A stretch of 64,000 bases of DNA from RBG-13-51-18 sp050014095 (GCA_050014095.1 JBEKDZ010000005.1:62001-126000), one strand, 5' to 3'; shown: positions 25,675-33,869, numbered from the stretch's first letter. Made by a program: numbers and translations. Notes: a model not told the origin generated them from the letters alone.

Positions 25675-26016
25675 AAACATCAATAAAAACCATCCCGGCG
25701 GAAGCCGGAATCCAGAGTCTTCCCCTCCCCTGGATTCCCGTTTGCACGGGAATGACGGTAAAAAATGCCTAAAAACCACGTCATTCCCGACCCGATCGGG
25801 AATCCAGCCCTTTTACCCCTCTTTTTTTGTTTTTATTTGGTAATTGGTTATTATATCTTGGTTATTGGTTTTTCGCATAATGTTTATGCTATAATTTTTA
25901 TATAGTTCGGTTTATCTTCTTAAGGGCAAATATCCTGCCCGTTTTTTCATTTCTATTCTTGTTGAGGGTGAAAGTGTTTTTGTGTTACGCTAAATAAGGA
26001 TACATGGAGGTCTAAA
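25675..26016. repeat. Gap with three palindromic repeats
   Basis: Copies at about 25690-25710, 25732-25757 (TTCCCGtttgcaCGGGAATGACGG) and 25781-25810 (GTCATTCCCGACCCGATCGG then GAATCCAG). A TTGGTTATT word is repeated at 25838-25872, as near 8338-8357. The last 100 bases are an AT-rich leader for the next gene. Confidence 0.75.
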
Positions 26017-27621
26017 ATGGCTACGAAGATGAATTTAAAAGAGTTTGCTAAGACGGCGGAAAGAATCAGGGAAAAAGCCAAAGCGGAGAGCCGCTTGCTG
26101 GATAACCCCTCGGAAGAAGTCCTGCGCGCCTTAGTGGCTAAAGAGGAAACCGTCGTTAAAACTATTTATAATAACTTCGTGGCGGAGAGTGAGCCGACCT
26201 CCCGCTCGCAGATGTTCACCAAAAACAGCGTCGATGACGATTTCGGTGAGGATGAGCTAAAGCTCCTAAAGAACTGCGAAAAAGCCCTGGCTAATGAAAA
26301 GCTGATTTCCATCGACCGCACCGTCGGCAACCCTGATAGCGATACGGTCGTCCGGCTCATCGTCCCCACCAAGTTCGCCCATGTGGCTTACGGCGGCAAG
26401 AACCTCTTCGCGCCGTTGCACAAAGCGGTGAAAAAACCGGACTATCAAATCGTCTTTTTCGGCGATGCCGCCTGGCAGACCAATAAGTCCAAGCCCCTCC
26501 CCCAGAAGGACATCACCATCCGCCTGGCTTACCTCGATGACGGCCGGGTGGTGAAAATCATACGCAACAGCAACTATATCGGCGAATATAAGAAGGGCGT
26601 TTTTGCCTCGGAGGACTGGGTGGCTAAAACCCGCCGCGGCGGCATCTTCCTCCATGCCGGCTGCCGTGAGGACTATCTCCAAACAACCCACGGCGCTTAT
26701 AGACCGGTGCGCACTTTGCTCATCGCCTTGAGCGCTAATGGCAAGACCACTACCACCTGCAAAATCCTGGCGCGTAAGGGTATGGAGCGCTCCTGGCTTA
26801 TCCAGGACGACGGCGGCACGCTGATGCCGGACGGCTCTTTCCATGGCTTTGAGGCCGGCGGCGTGTTCGTCAAAACAGAGGGCGTTAATCCGGGCGAGCA
26901 GGTGGAGATTTTTTACGGTTTGCTGAAGGCTGAAACCGTCTGCGAGAACGTCTGCGTTAAAGCCGATGGCGATTTTGACTTCGAGAACTTCGAGCGGACA
27001 TCCAACGGCCGGGCGGTGGTCTTAAGGCGGGACTTTATGCACGCCAGCCCGCATATCGATGTCGAATCCATTGATAATATCGTGCTTATTACCAGGGGTC
27101 CCACCATTCCCGCAATCTGTAAGTTGAGTCTACAGCAGGCTGCCGCTCTGATGGTGCTGGGGCAGGCGATGGAGTCCTCCGCCGGCGACCCCACCCAGGC
27201 GGGTAAAATAAGGACGGAGTTTTTCTACGACCCCTTTGTGGCCGGCGATAGGGCGCAGCATGCCAACCGCTTTTACGATATCCTCCAAAACCTCCCCCAC
27301 ATGAACTACTATTTGATGAATACGGGGTCGGTAGGGGAGGGCTACCATTTTAAGGACATCGACGTGGGCCATACGATGAGCATCCTGGATTCCCTCCTGC
27401 GGGGTGGTCTGGAGGACTGGGTGGACTCCCCCTCCGGCTTTAAGGTGCCGGCGGCTATCCGCGCCGTGGATGATATCCTGGTGCACCCGGAAAGGCTTTA
27501 CTCCGCCGCCGAGTTCGAGCAAAAGCAAAAAGAGCTCAACAAAATCCGCTACGAAGCCATTGAGAAAATCGGCAGCGGCTTAAACGCCAAAGTGCGCAAG
27601 GTTTTTGGGAATATGAAGTAG
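26017..27621 (+). CDS. pckA: Phosphoenolpyruvate carboxykinase, ATP-type family, divergent
   Basis: A 534-residue protein, the length of ATP-dependent PEPCK (the GTP type is about 600). Features of that fold: 'FFGDAAWQTN', 'GCREDYLQTTHGAYRP', P-loop 'ALSANGKTTTTCKIL' (family norm GLSGTGKTTL), kinase-2a 'LIQDDGGTL' (norm LIGDDEHGW), 'GFEAGGVFVKT' and 'RDF...'. The enzyme interconverts oxaloacetate and PEP. The altered loops leave nucleotide preference uncertain. RBS GGAGG lies before the ATG, and a hairpin terminator at 27645 follows. It is a single-gene unit. Confidence 0.8.
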   Translation: MATKMNLKEFAKTAERIREKAKAESRLLDNPSEEVLRALVAKEETVVKTIYNNFVAESEPTSRSQMFTKNSVDDDFGEDELKLLKNCEKALANEKLISIDRTVGNPDSDTVVRLIVPTKFAHVAYGGKNLFAPLHKAVKKPDYQIVFFGDAAWQTNKSKPLPQKDITIRLAYLDDGRVVKIIRNSNYIGEYKKGVFASEDWVAKTRRGGIFLHAGCREDYLQTTHGAYRPVRTLLIALSANGKTTTTCKILARKGMERSWLIQDDGGTLMPDGSFHGFEAGGVFVKTEGVNPGEQVEIFYGLLKAETVCENVCVKADGDFDFENFERTSNGRAVVLRRDFMHASPHIDVESIDNIVLITRGPTIPAICKLSLQQAAALMVLGQAMESSAGDPTQAGKIRTEFFYDPFVAGDRAQHANRFYDILQNLPHMNYYLMNTGSVGEGYHFKDIDVGHTMSILDSLLRGGLEDWVDSPSGFKVPAAIRAVDDILVHPERLYSAAEFEQKQKELNKIRYEAIEKIGSGLNAKVRKVFGNMK

Positions 27622-27644
27622 CTTAAATTTTACGATAGATTAAG

Positions 27645-27684
27645 ATGCCCCCTCTCCCTAATAAGGAAGGGGGCATTTGTTTTG
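27645..27684 (+). terminator. Intrinsic terminator of the PEPCK gene
   Basis: ATGCCCCC/GGGGGCAT stem (27645-27652 with 27669-27676) followed by TTGTTTT, 24 bases after the stop codon. Confidence 0.75.
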
Positions 27685-27698
27685 GCGAGTTAAGTGTC

Positions 27699-27830
27699 AA
27701 TATACAAATTACCCTTGATACTTACAGCCATGTGTCGCCTGGGCTTCAAGAAGCAACTGCCAGGAGCTTTGACGAAATTATGAATAGGGAATCTAAGCTA
27801 CATAAAGAAAACCAAGTAGTTTTTAGCTGA
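27699..27830 (+). pseudogene. C-terminal scrap of a tyrosine integrase
   Basis: Translation gives 'ITLDTYSHVSPGLQEATARS' followed by 'FDEIMN'. It matches the end of the integrase at 30414-31574 at 21 of 28 aligned residues, including the catalytic Tyr in DTYSHV. Everything before this point is missing, so only the last about 43 residues remain. It lies on the plus strand, opposite to the intact integrase, and ends 9 bases from the convergent SIR2-like gene. It marks an older integration event. Any ATG that could start it lies in the PEPCK terminator. Confidence 0.85.
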
Positions 27831-27839
27831 TATAACATT

Positions 27840-29438
27840 CTATTTTTCCATTTTATCTAATAATTTTTTTCTTGCATCAGCTCGACTATGTAGGCTAACC
27901 TCTCCATCGTTCCAACTATATAGGCCATCATCAGATTGAGTTAATATTGCATATGCCCAATCGTTATCAATTCTATCCTTGCACAATACACCTAGTGAAT
28001 TCTTTACTGGGTACTCATACCATTCTTTTTCATCACTAATTATGAAACGTTCGAAACCTGCTGCAAGTGGGAAAGATTCGAATCGACCTTTGATAATTGG
28101 AATAGGATGATGTTCATCTAATCGTGGTTTATTTCCATCATCTTCATGATTTACATGAATGGTAGTTCCTTTGAATATCTCTTGGATATATTTCGCGAAA
28201 TCGGTTGGAATTTGCTTTATTCTAGTCTCATCGAAGCCAACTAGAGATACCAAAAGATTCGCAACATTCTCTGGGTTGGGATTAACTACCTCAACAAGAG
28301 GTTGTTCTTTTCTCGAAGCAGCCACGCGTAGTAAATCTACAGTGCGATTATCGGTTTTGGGGAATGAATAACCGATAATCGTGATCTTATCGGCAAGCTT
28401 AAGCTCCTGTTCTGATGTCTTCCATAAATTGTCTAGAACATAGGCGAATTCATCATACATCTTGAATAATACTGGAGCCACAATCAACGGCATCAAAGGA
28501 ACGTTAGTCTCTGGATGGTCTGGGGGGAAAAAGTAAGAGAAAGGGTTATAGCCAGTACGCCACCTGTCTTTATAACTTGAATAGTAAACACTTGAATTAA
28601 CCATACAAATAGGATATGCCAGTCGATCTGGAGGCTTGGGAAGTTGTTTGGCAATCCAAGGTTGATTGCCAATATGTAGTTTTATTCCAGCACCTGGAGC
28701 AACTGGATCATATTGATAATCTATGCCTAACGTTGTGGCACCCTTTGGATCATTAGGAGAAAGAATACAACGTTCACCAGTGTCTAGTCGCCAAGTAAGA
28801 TAAGGAACCAGCCAATTCGTGGAGCCATGCAGCTTTAGCAGTCTGGGTTTAACAGCATTTGGTTTAGGAACTTTCCAGCCATTATCGTATATTTTTAGGA
28901 AGGGCACTCCATATCCGTCATCAGGACTCCAATTACCTAAAGACATTAAGCTTCTATCTATCAAAGTATCCCAATTGAAGGTTATGAAAATGTCCTGAGG
29001 CCCAGAAGTATTTACTATTGCTGAATACAAGCTTGAAACAGGACCGTTTTGTATCTCATTCAAAACGTGAGCAATTAAGAAAAGCATTTCATCATAAACC
29101 CTTACCGATTGCCAGAAACGAATAAATGAGTCAGGTGTATCAGTCTTTTTATTTTTTGGACGCATCAAAGCCATTTGCCTCAATTGGATATCTAAGTGCG
29201 TCATGAATTTTTCGATATCTTGATCGAAGCTGTTAAATTTTTCGTAGGACAACCCATAGGTATCTCTTACATGATTGATTAATTCTCCTACTCTAACTTC
29301 TAAGTCCTCTGAAATGGGAAGGTCTTTGTATGCCTGAAAAAATCCACGAGCAAGCGGTGGACAGACACCCGTAGGGGATTGATCGTAAGCGTAGGAAGCT
29401 CCCGCACCGAAAATATACACTGTCTTCATACTATTCAT
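27840..29438 (-). CDS. SIR2-like domain protein, possible defence gene
   Basis: A 532-residue protein. The N-terminus 'KTVYIFGAGASYAYDQSPTG' has the GAGAS nucleotide loop of the SIR2_2 family, with 'ITFNWDTLID' (about 180) and 'LLKLHGSTNWLVP' (about 225) completing the NAD-binding set and 'IIGYSFPKTD' near 385. Such stand-alone SIR2-like proteins are common in defence islands, where some degrade NAD+ on phage infection. The remaining 150 residues are not recognised. The gene is AT-rich against its neighbours, is next to an integrase scrap, and has no obvious partner gene. Confidence 0.75.
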   Translation of the reverse strand: MNSMKTVYIFGAGASYAYDQSPTGVCPPLARGFFQAYKDLPISEDLEVRVGELINHVRDTYGLSYEKFNSFDQDIEKFMTHLDIQLRQMALMRPKNKKTDTPDSFIRFWQSVRVYDEMLFLIAHVLNEIQNGPVSSLYSAIVNTSGPQDIFITFNWDTLIDRSLMSLGNWSPDDGYGVPFLKIYDNGWKVPKPNAVKPRLLKLHGSTNWLVPYLTWRLDTGERCILSPNDPKGATTLGIDYQYDPVAPGAGIKLHIGNQPWIAKQLPKPPDRLAYPICMVNSSVYYSSYKDRWRTGYNPFSYFFPPDHPETNVPLMPLIVAPVLFKMYDEFAYVLDNLWKTSEQELKLADKITIIGYSFPKTDNRTVDLLRVAASRKEQPLVEVVNPNPENVANLLVSLVGFDETRIKQIPTDFAKYIQEIFKGTTIHVNHEDDGNKPRLDEHHPIPIIKGRFESFPLAAGFERFIISDEKEWYEYPVKNSLGVLCKDRIDNDWAYAILTQSDDGLYSWNDGEVSLHSRADARKKLLDKMEK

Positions 29439-29873
29439 TTTCCTTGATTTATTAGTACTTCTTAGCTTTCTATACGGGACTAATTGTAAACTTTTGTGAA
29501 ATAAAAGTGAAATGAAAATTGCATAGCAGTAAAGCTAGAGCCTCAAGGACTCGAATTTCCAGTCTTTTTATTTAAAATCAATAGATATTGTATATAGGTA
29601 AATTAGTGCCAAATTAGTGCCATTTAATAAGGAAAGCCTCACGCCATTAAGGTATTGCAGAGCTTTTTAGCTTTAAATTCTCCCGCGCCCGTAGTAATTA
29701 ACCTCTCCTGTATTCCCCAATCCACTTTACCCGTGGTGTTTGGCCTTCAAGTTCTGATAAAAATTCATCATTTCTCCCCCCTCTACTATTTTATCTATAT
29801 ATTATATCATATAGTATATGATATAATATACATATAGTATATATAGACATATTAATGGTTAAGGGGTGCTATA
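29439..29873. other. Gap between SIR2-like and arsR-like genes
   Basis: AT-rich. Holds the shared promoter side of two divergent genes and the long palindrome at 29798-29830. At 29538-29560 the plus strand reads GAGCCTCAAGGACTCGAATT, about 14 of 18 positions matching the 3' end of the tRNA-Arg at 30261, possibly a decayed attachment site. The 60-residue ORF at 29655 has no RBS or family match and was not called. Confidence 0.5.
29798..29830. promoter_or_regulatory. Perfect 33-bp AT-rich palindrome, likely operator
   Basis: Two 16-bp arms, TATATTATATCATATA and its complement, around a single central G. It ends 44 bases before the start of the ArsR-type gene, where a promoter is expected, so autoregulation is the simplest reading. 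A partial further copy (CATATAGTATATATAG) follows at 29831. Confidence 0.75.
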
Positions 29874-30218
29874 ATGTCCACTCAATATAATATGGAGCTG
29901 TATAAGCTAAAATCCCGGCTATGTAAGACCTGCGCTGACCCCACCCGGCTGATGATAATCAATGAGCTGCGGTCGGGCGAGAAAGTGGTAGGTCGCATCC
30001 AGCAGGCGCTGGACATACCGCAACCGGTCGTCTCGCGGCACCTGGCATTACTGCGTGAGCGCGGCGTCGTGAAGGCGCGGCGCAGGGGGACGAGCATGAT
30101 TTACAGCCTGGTCGACCCTAAAATCGTCGAAGCCTGTGATATCATGCACAGCATCCTTTTAAACCAAATAGCCAATAATAAAGACATAGCGGAAAAGCTG
30201 ATAACCGCGATATCTTAA
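29874..30218 (+). CDS. ArsR-family winged-helix regulator
   Basis: A 114-residue protein. The core 'CADPTRLMIINELRSGEKVV', then 'DIPQPVVSRHLALLRERGVV' (recognition helix) and 'KARRRGTSMIYSLVDP' (wing) is a standard ArsR/SmtB fold. The motif 'LCKTCADPTR' holds a pair of cysteines in the position of the ELCxC metal site, so a thiol or metal sensor is possible, but the sequence is not a clear match. The palindrome at 29798-29830 is its likely operator. No metal pump or target gene is beside it. Confidence 0.85.
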   Translation: MSTQYNMELYKLKSRLCKTCADPTRLMIINELRSGEKVVGRIQQALDIPQPVVSRHLALLRERGVVKARRRGTSMIYSLVDPKIVEACDIMHSILLNQIANNKDIAEKLITAIS

Positions 30219-30260
30219 AATATTTCTATCTATTTTTTGCGTTTCTGACGAGTTAGATAC

Positions 30261-30333
30261 GCGCCTGGAGGGATTCGAACCCACGACCCCCGGTTCCGAA
30301 GACCGATGCTCTGGTCCGCTGAGCTACAGGCGC
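30261..30333 (-). tRNA. tRNA-Arg (UCG), integration site of the island
   Basis: 73 bases on the minus strand: acceptor GCGCCTG/CAGGCGC, D arm GCTC...GAGC, anticodon loop CTTCGGA (anticodon TCG), T arm with GGTTCGAATCC and one mismatch. Its 5' half (30295-30333) is repeated exactly at 55506-55544, so the copy here is a recombinant of chromosomal 3' half and element-derived 5' half. Confidence 0.95.
30295..30333. repeat. Left attachment repeat (attL), 39 bp
   Basis: TCCGAAGACCGATGCTCTGG and 19 further bases to ...CAGGCGC, identical to 55506-55544. It covers the tRNA-Arg 5' end to the anticodon loop. Confidence 0.9.
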
Positions 30334-30413
30334 CCGAAGCTAAATTGAGGTTTTTCTACTAGACATAACTATAATTTGCTACTAATTTGCTACTAGTTGA
30401 CATTTTATTATTG

Positions 30414-31574
30414 CTAATCTTGCTTTTCAAGAACAACCTCATTATGCTTGATTATCATAGCCTCGTCAAACCTTTTTGCCGCAGCCTCTTGAAGACCTGG
30501 AGCTACATGGCTATAGGTATCGAGAGTAATTGAGATACTGGAATGGCCGAGTCTCTCTTGAACTATTTTAGGGTGTATTCCCTGTTTAAGCATAAGACTT
30601 GCATGAGTATGACGGGCATCATGGAACCGGATATATTTGATTCCGTTACGCTTGACGGTTTTAATCCAGGCATGAGATACCGTATTGGGTAATAATGGCT
30701 CTCCGAGGTTATTGAATACATAATCGGTATCCGAAAGTACCTTATCAAGCAATAAGAAATTCGCTTCCTGCGCTTTCCGGTGTTCATTAAGAACTAAAAA
30801 CGCAGATGGTGGTAGGGCGACTGTACGCTTACCTGCTTTTGTCTTTGGACTTCGTAAAATAACCTTACCGCCTTTAAGAACATGCAGGCTACGATTAACA
30901 TAGATTTCGCTGACTATGAAATCAATGTCCTGCCATCGTAAGGCAAGCAGTTCTGACCGTCTCATACCTGTAAATAAAGCAAGGTAGAATAAAGCGTAGT
31001 AGGGGGTAGTTTTAGCTACCTCAAGGAATTTGTTAACCTCCTGTTCGTTCCACGTCTGCATTTCAACTGGTTGTGCACGAGGACAGCTTACGGAATCAGC
31101 TACGTTACGGTTTGTTAGTCCCCATTCCATTGCAGTCTTTAAAGCTTTATGTAATACGGTGTGATGATGACGGACCGTCTGATCGCTGAGGCCACCTCTT
31201 TGTTTTTCAGCATAATATTTTTGAAGATGCTCGGGTTTAAGTTGGCTAAGCAGCATTGTCCCCAATGCCGGTATAAAGTACCTGGTCAAGATATATTCAT
31301 ACCCTTCAAATGATTTAGGCGATAAATTGGGCCTAGCATAATCTTCCAGCCATCTATTGAGATAATCGGCAACGGTAGTTTTCCCCGGTTGCATTAGAGC
31401 GCCGGTGTCGAATTGGTGTAGTAATTCACTTAAACGCTTCTCCGCGTCCTTTTTATTACCTTGAACCGTAAACCACTGGTATTTATATTTTCCTGTGGCG
31501 GGGTCCTTGCCGGTGGCGATTTTAATTGACCATGTGCCCTTGTATTTACTTCGTTGTACAATATGCCCCCTCAT
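30414..31574 (-). CDS. int: Tyrosine-type site-specific integrase
   Basis: A 386-residue phage-type integrase. An arm-binding N-domain ('YKGTWSIKIATGKDPATGKY') is followed by the core-binding SAM-like domain (about 65-155) and the catalytic domain with Arg in 'TGMRRSELLALRW', Lys in 'PKTKAGKRTV', 'HDARHTHASLM' (HxxR), 'LGHSSI' and Tyr in 'DTYSHV'. All catalytic residues are present. It ends 80 bases before the 5' end of the tRNA-Arg on the same strand, so read-through from int could transcribe the tRNA. Oriented toward the att site, as in most integrated islands. Confidence 0.95.
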   Translation of the reverse strand: MRGHIVQRSKYKGTWSIKIATGKDPATGKYKYQWFTVQGNKKDAEKRLSELLHQFDTGALMQPGKTTVADYLNRWLEDYARPNLSPKSFEGYEYILTRYFIPALGTMLLSQLKPEHLQKYYAEKQRGGLSDQTVRHHHTVLHKALKTAMEWGLTNRNVADSVSCPRAQPVEMQTWNEQEVNKFLEVAKTTPYYALFYLALFTGMRRSELLALRWQDIDFIVSEIYVNRSLHVLKGGKVILRSPKTKAGKRTVALPPSAFLVLNEHRKAQEANFLLLDKVLSDTDYVFNNLGEPLLPNTVSHAWIKTVKRNGIKYIRFHDARHTHASLMLKQGIHPKIVQERLGHSSISITLDTYSHVAPGLQEAAAKRFDEAMIIKHNEVVLEKQD

Positions 31575-31586
31575 TGTCTGCCTCTT

Positions 31587-32240
31587 TCAAATAGTTATTA
31601 CACGGCTTTTGTGTGGTACTGGTGTGGGCGAATTTTCGATACCTGCCTTGAACATCTTTTCAGGTACTCCATAGTTATATGCTGCTGCCTCTTTTTGTAA
31701 CTTCTGGAAATCATCTAAGGCATCATCGAACCATCTCGTATCAAAATCAGCTTTTGACAAACCACAGATTTTTTCATAATGTGCATACCAAAATGATGCC
31801 AGATATAAGCATCCTGGTTTGTTGAGGGACTCAAACCCATTAAGGCGAGCCGCCCATTTGGCCTGTCGAATAGTGAATTCCAGATCCTCAAAATACTCTA
31901 ACCCCCACCATAAGGCTTTAAGGATATAAGGGATTGCTTCGGAAGAAAGTGTATATTTTTGTTCCAAGGTATCGGAGGGCAATCCTTTTTCGTCTTGAAA
32001 TAAAGTGCCTAAATGCCAGGGATTATCAAGTGGGCTAGTTTCTTGATTACGAGCATTGGAAATCATCTTTATTAGTGTTTCTTCGCTTGGTGGTATTTCT
32101 CCTATGCGCTCAATGCTGTATTTCAAATCACTAGCAAGAACAATGCGTGGTTTATATGGATATCTTATTGCCTGCGAAGCAATAAGCTGTCTTATTAATG
32201 GTTTTATTCGGGCTAATCGTTTTATTCTGTTATCATTCAT
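31587..32240 (-). CDS. Unknown protein upstream of the integrase
   Basis: A 217-residue soluble protein, basic at the front ('NRIKRLARIKPLIRQLIAS'), then an alpha-helical body with many aromatic residues ('ALWWGLEYFEDLEFTIRQAK', 'YLASFWYAHYEKI'). No domain recognised. It ends 12 bases before int on the same strand and is presumably part of the integration module. Start ATG at 32240, without a strong RBS. Confidence 0.65.
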   Translation of the reverse strand: MNDNRIKRLARIKPLIRQLIASQAIRYPYKPRIVLASDLKYSIERIGEIPPSEETLIKMISNARNQETSPLDNPWHLGTLFQDEKGLPSDTLEQKYTLSSEAIPYILKALWWGLEYFEDLEFTIRQAKWAARLNGFESLNKPGCLYLASFWYAHYEKICGLSKADFDTRWFDDALDDFQKLQKEAAAYNYGVPEKMFKAGIENSPTPVPHKSRVITI

Positions 32241-32343
32241 TTTTATTCCGTCCTAGTAGATTTATTCTATCCTTGTACGCACATATTATAATCTGTTAAT
32301 ATAGTTCTGTCAAGTGATAAAAAGCAGAAATGGAGGAAAATTT

Positions 32344-32520
32344 ATGGAAAAATTAACATTGAACGTATCAGATGCCGCTATCAAACTCGGTGTTTCTCGA
32401 CCATCTCTTTATCAAGCAATCAAAAGAGGTGAAATCCCGGTTATTAGGATAGGGCATAGAGTGTTGATTCCAATAGCAGCTCTAGAAAGGTATCTTGCCA
32501 GCGCTAGCACTAAGGTATGA
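32344..32520 (+). CDS. Excisionase-like HTH protein
   Basis: A 58-residue protein. 'LNVSDAAIKLGVSRPSLYQA' followed by 'IKRGEIPVIRIGHRVLIPIA' is the MerR-like wHTH of the excisionase/helix_turn_helix_17 family, which bends att DNA or regulates int. An upstream in-frame GTG (32314) exists, but GGAGG at 32332-32336 points to ATG 32344. Divergent from the integrase module. Confidence 0.85.
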   Translation: MEKLTLNVSDAAIKLGVSRPSLYQAIKRGEIPVIRIGHRVLIPIAALERYLASASTKV

Positions 32521-32705
32521 TAAAAGGGGCTGGAAATGTCTATCGTAACTACCCCAGCGCAGCGCTTTTATCGGGTCTAGCGACCCTATTTTAAAACCGA
32601 AAATCAAGACATTTTTCGAATTGTCACTAGTTCCGGACAGTTTCAGCACAGCTAATATCAATCACCTAAAATAATCCCAACATAAAATAATGGAGGACTA
32701 TAACA

Positions 32706-33218
32706 ATGGTATCTTGCGATATCTGTGGTAAAGAATTCAAAAACACTCAGGGTTTAAGGGGCCACAAGAATTTCGTACACGGTGATAGAATCAGTTATAC
32801 TAGGAAGCCAGCAACTCAGCAGCTACTCAGTACTACGACCGAGCAACTGTCGAGTAAACTCGAGCAGGTGGCCAGTAAAGTGGAGCAGCTGGAGACTAAA
32901 GTTGAACAAACGACCAGTATTGCTGAGCGGGCTATTGAGTTAGCTGAAGTGTTTCAACTTAGAGGTGACCAAGTGCCTGATCACACTCATCAACATCAGC
33001 ATTCTCATGGCAAATATAGCTATGATAGTGAACATCGTGAGTTACTCGAGCAAGTGGATCAACGATTGGATAAGCAATTGGACGAACGACTGAGCAAGTT
33101 AAAAAATGAGTTTGTTAACAAAACAGACCAAATAGAAATACGACTTCGAAAGCTAGAACCTGTCACTTGCTCTCCATCAAAGAGGCCACTTGGTACTTGC
33201 ACCGGGATTAGAAGATAG
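32706..33218 (+). CDS. C2H2 zinc-finger and coiled-coil protein
   Basis: A 170-residue protein. Residues 4-25 are 'CDICGKEFKNTQGLRGHKNF' then 'VH', i.e. C-x2-C-x12-H-x4-H, a classical C2H2 finger. Residues about 40-85 and 105-150 have heptad repeats rich in Glu/Gln/Leu ('EQLSSKLEQVASKVEQLETK'), a coiled coil. Between them lies a His-rich patch 'DHTHQHQHSHGKY'. C2H2 fingers are uncommon in bacteria outside Ros/MucR, which it does not resemble in layout. A DNA-binding oligomer is likely. GGAGG before ATG. Confidence 0.75.
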   Translation: MVSCDICGKEFKNTQGLRGHKNFVHGDRISYTRKPATQQLLSTTTEQLSSKLEQVASKVEQLETKVEQTTSIAERAIELAEVFQLRGDQVPDHTHQHQHSHGKYSYDSEHRELLEQVDQRLDKQLDERLSKLKNEFVNKTDQIEIRLRKLEPVTCSPSKRPLGTCTGIRR

Positions 33219-33634
33219 TTCTACGAAAGAATTTAGAACAGGTACCTATAATGAGTTCCAAGATCGGGGATTTATTATTACTTGCTATCACGAGTATTTA
33301 AATACCATAAAGTGTCGCTTTGTAGTGGAGACGGGGTAAAGTCCAACTCCACCTGAAATACGTTTATTGTGTTTAATTTAATAAGGTTCATAGCTTCTTC
33401 CTTTGTTCAAACTCCGGTCCAACATGAAACTGGCTTTATATTCGGGGGACGGGTCAGACGATTTGGCTTTAATACTGATTTAGTTTTTAAGTAACACCAT
33501 TATTTGGTACTGGGTAAATAAAATAAAGAGATATAGACAATATTTTTCGAATTTATATCGCTATTTACCATTATCATGCCAGAAAACCAAAATATTTGAT
33601 TAGTAAGGGTAGGTCTTAATACAATAACTCCCTT

Positions 33635-33672
33635 CTTAACATAGGTTGAACAAACTTAACATAGGTTGAACA
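33635..33672. repeat. 18-bp perfect direct repeat, 20-bp period
   Basis: CTTAACATAGGTTGAACA at 33635-33652 and again at 33655-33672. It ends 32 bases before the -35 box, so it is placed as an activator or repressor site. Confidence 0.75.
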
Positions 33673-33703
33673 GATTAAACGATTACATAGTTTTTGATAA
33701 TAC

Positions 33704-33731
33704 TTGACATTTGCATTATTTCTTGTATATT
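33704..33731 (+). promoter_or_regulatory. Sigma-70-type promoter for the polysaccharide operon
   Basis: TTGACA, 16 bases, TATATT. Consensus -35 and near-consensus -10, with start expected near 33738 and a leader of about 130 bases. Confidence 0.7.
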
Positions 33732-33869
33732 ATGTATGGTACTATGACTTTAGTAGTGGGTATTAACACCCATCTGCTCTAAATTAAAGGATATCTTCAT
33801 TAAAAAAGAAAGTTGTACTAATTCTATAGCGATCATCGCTGTTTAAGACAATTCACTGGAGATAGTATT

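Larger units (their letters stand above)
33219..33869. other. Non-coding gap upstream of the polysaccharide genes
   Basis: No credible ORF. It contains the 18-bp direct repeat (33635-33672) and a strong promoter (33704-33731), followed by a leader of about 130 bases up to the first glycosyltransferase, with a small GGGTATTAACACCC stem near 33758. Confidence 0.7.

Noticed and set aside
25150..25779. 209-residue minus-strand ORF over mtaB
   Set aside because: Antisense to mtaB and extended through palindromic repeats.
26017..27621. GTP-type PEP carboxykinase
   Set aside because: Length and P-loop fit the ATP-type family; the GTP-type hallmark FPSACGKTN-like loop is absent.
29655..29837. 60-residue ORF before the arsR-like gene
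   Set aside because: It overlaps the long palindrome, and no RBS or conserved motif was seen.
30334..30413. Strong tRNA-Arg promoter inside the element
   Set aside because: A TATAGT -10-like box is present but no good -35 at the right distance, so no promoter was called.
33635..33672. Possible CRISPR
   Set aside because: Only two 18-bp units spaced by 2 bases, with no spacer-like sequence.
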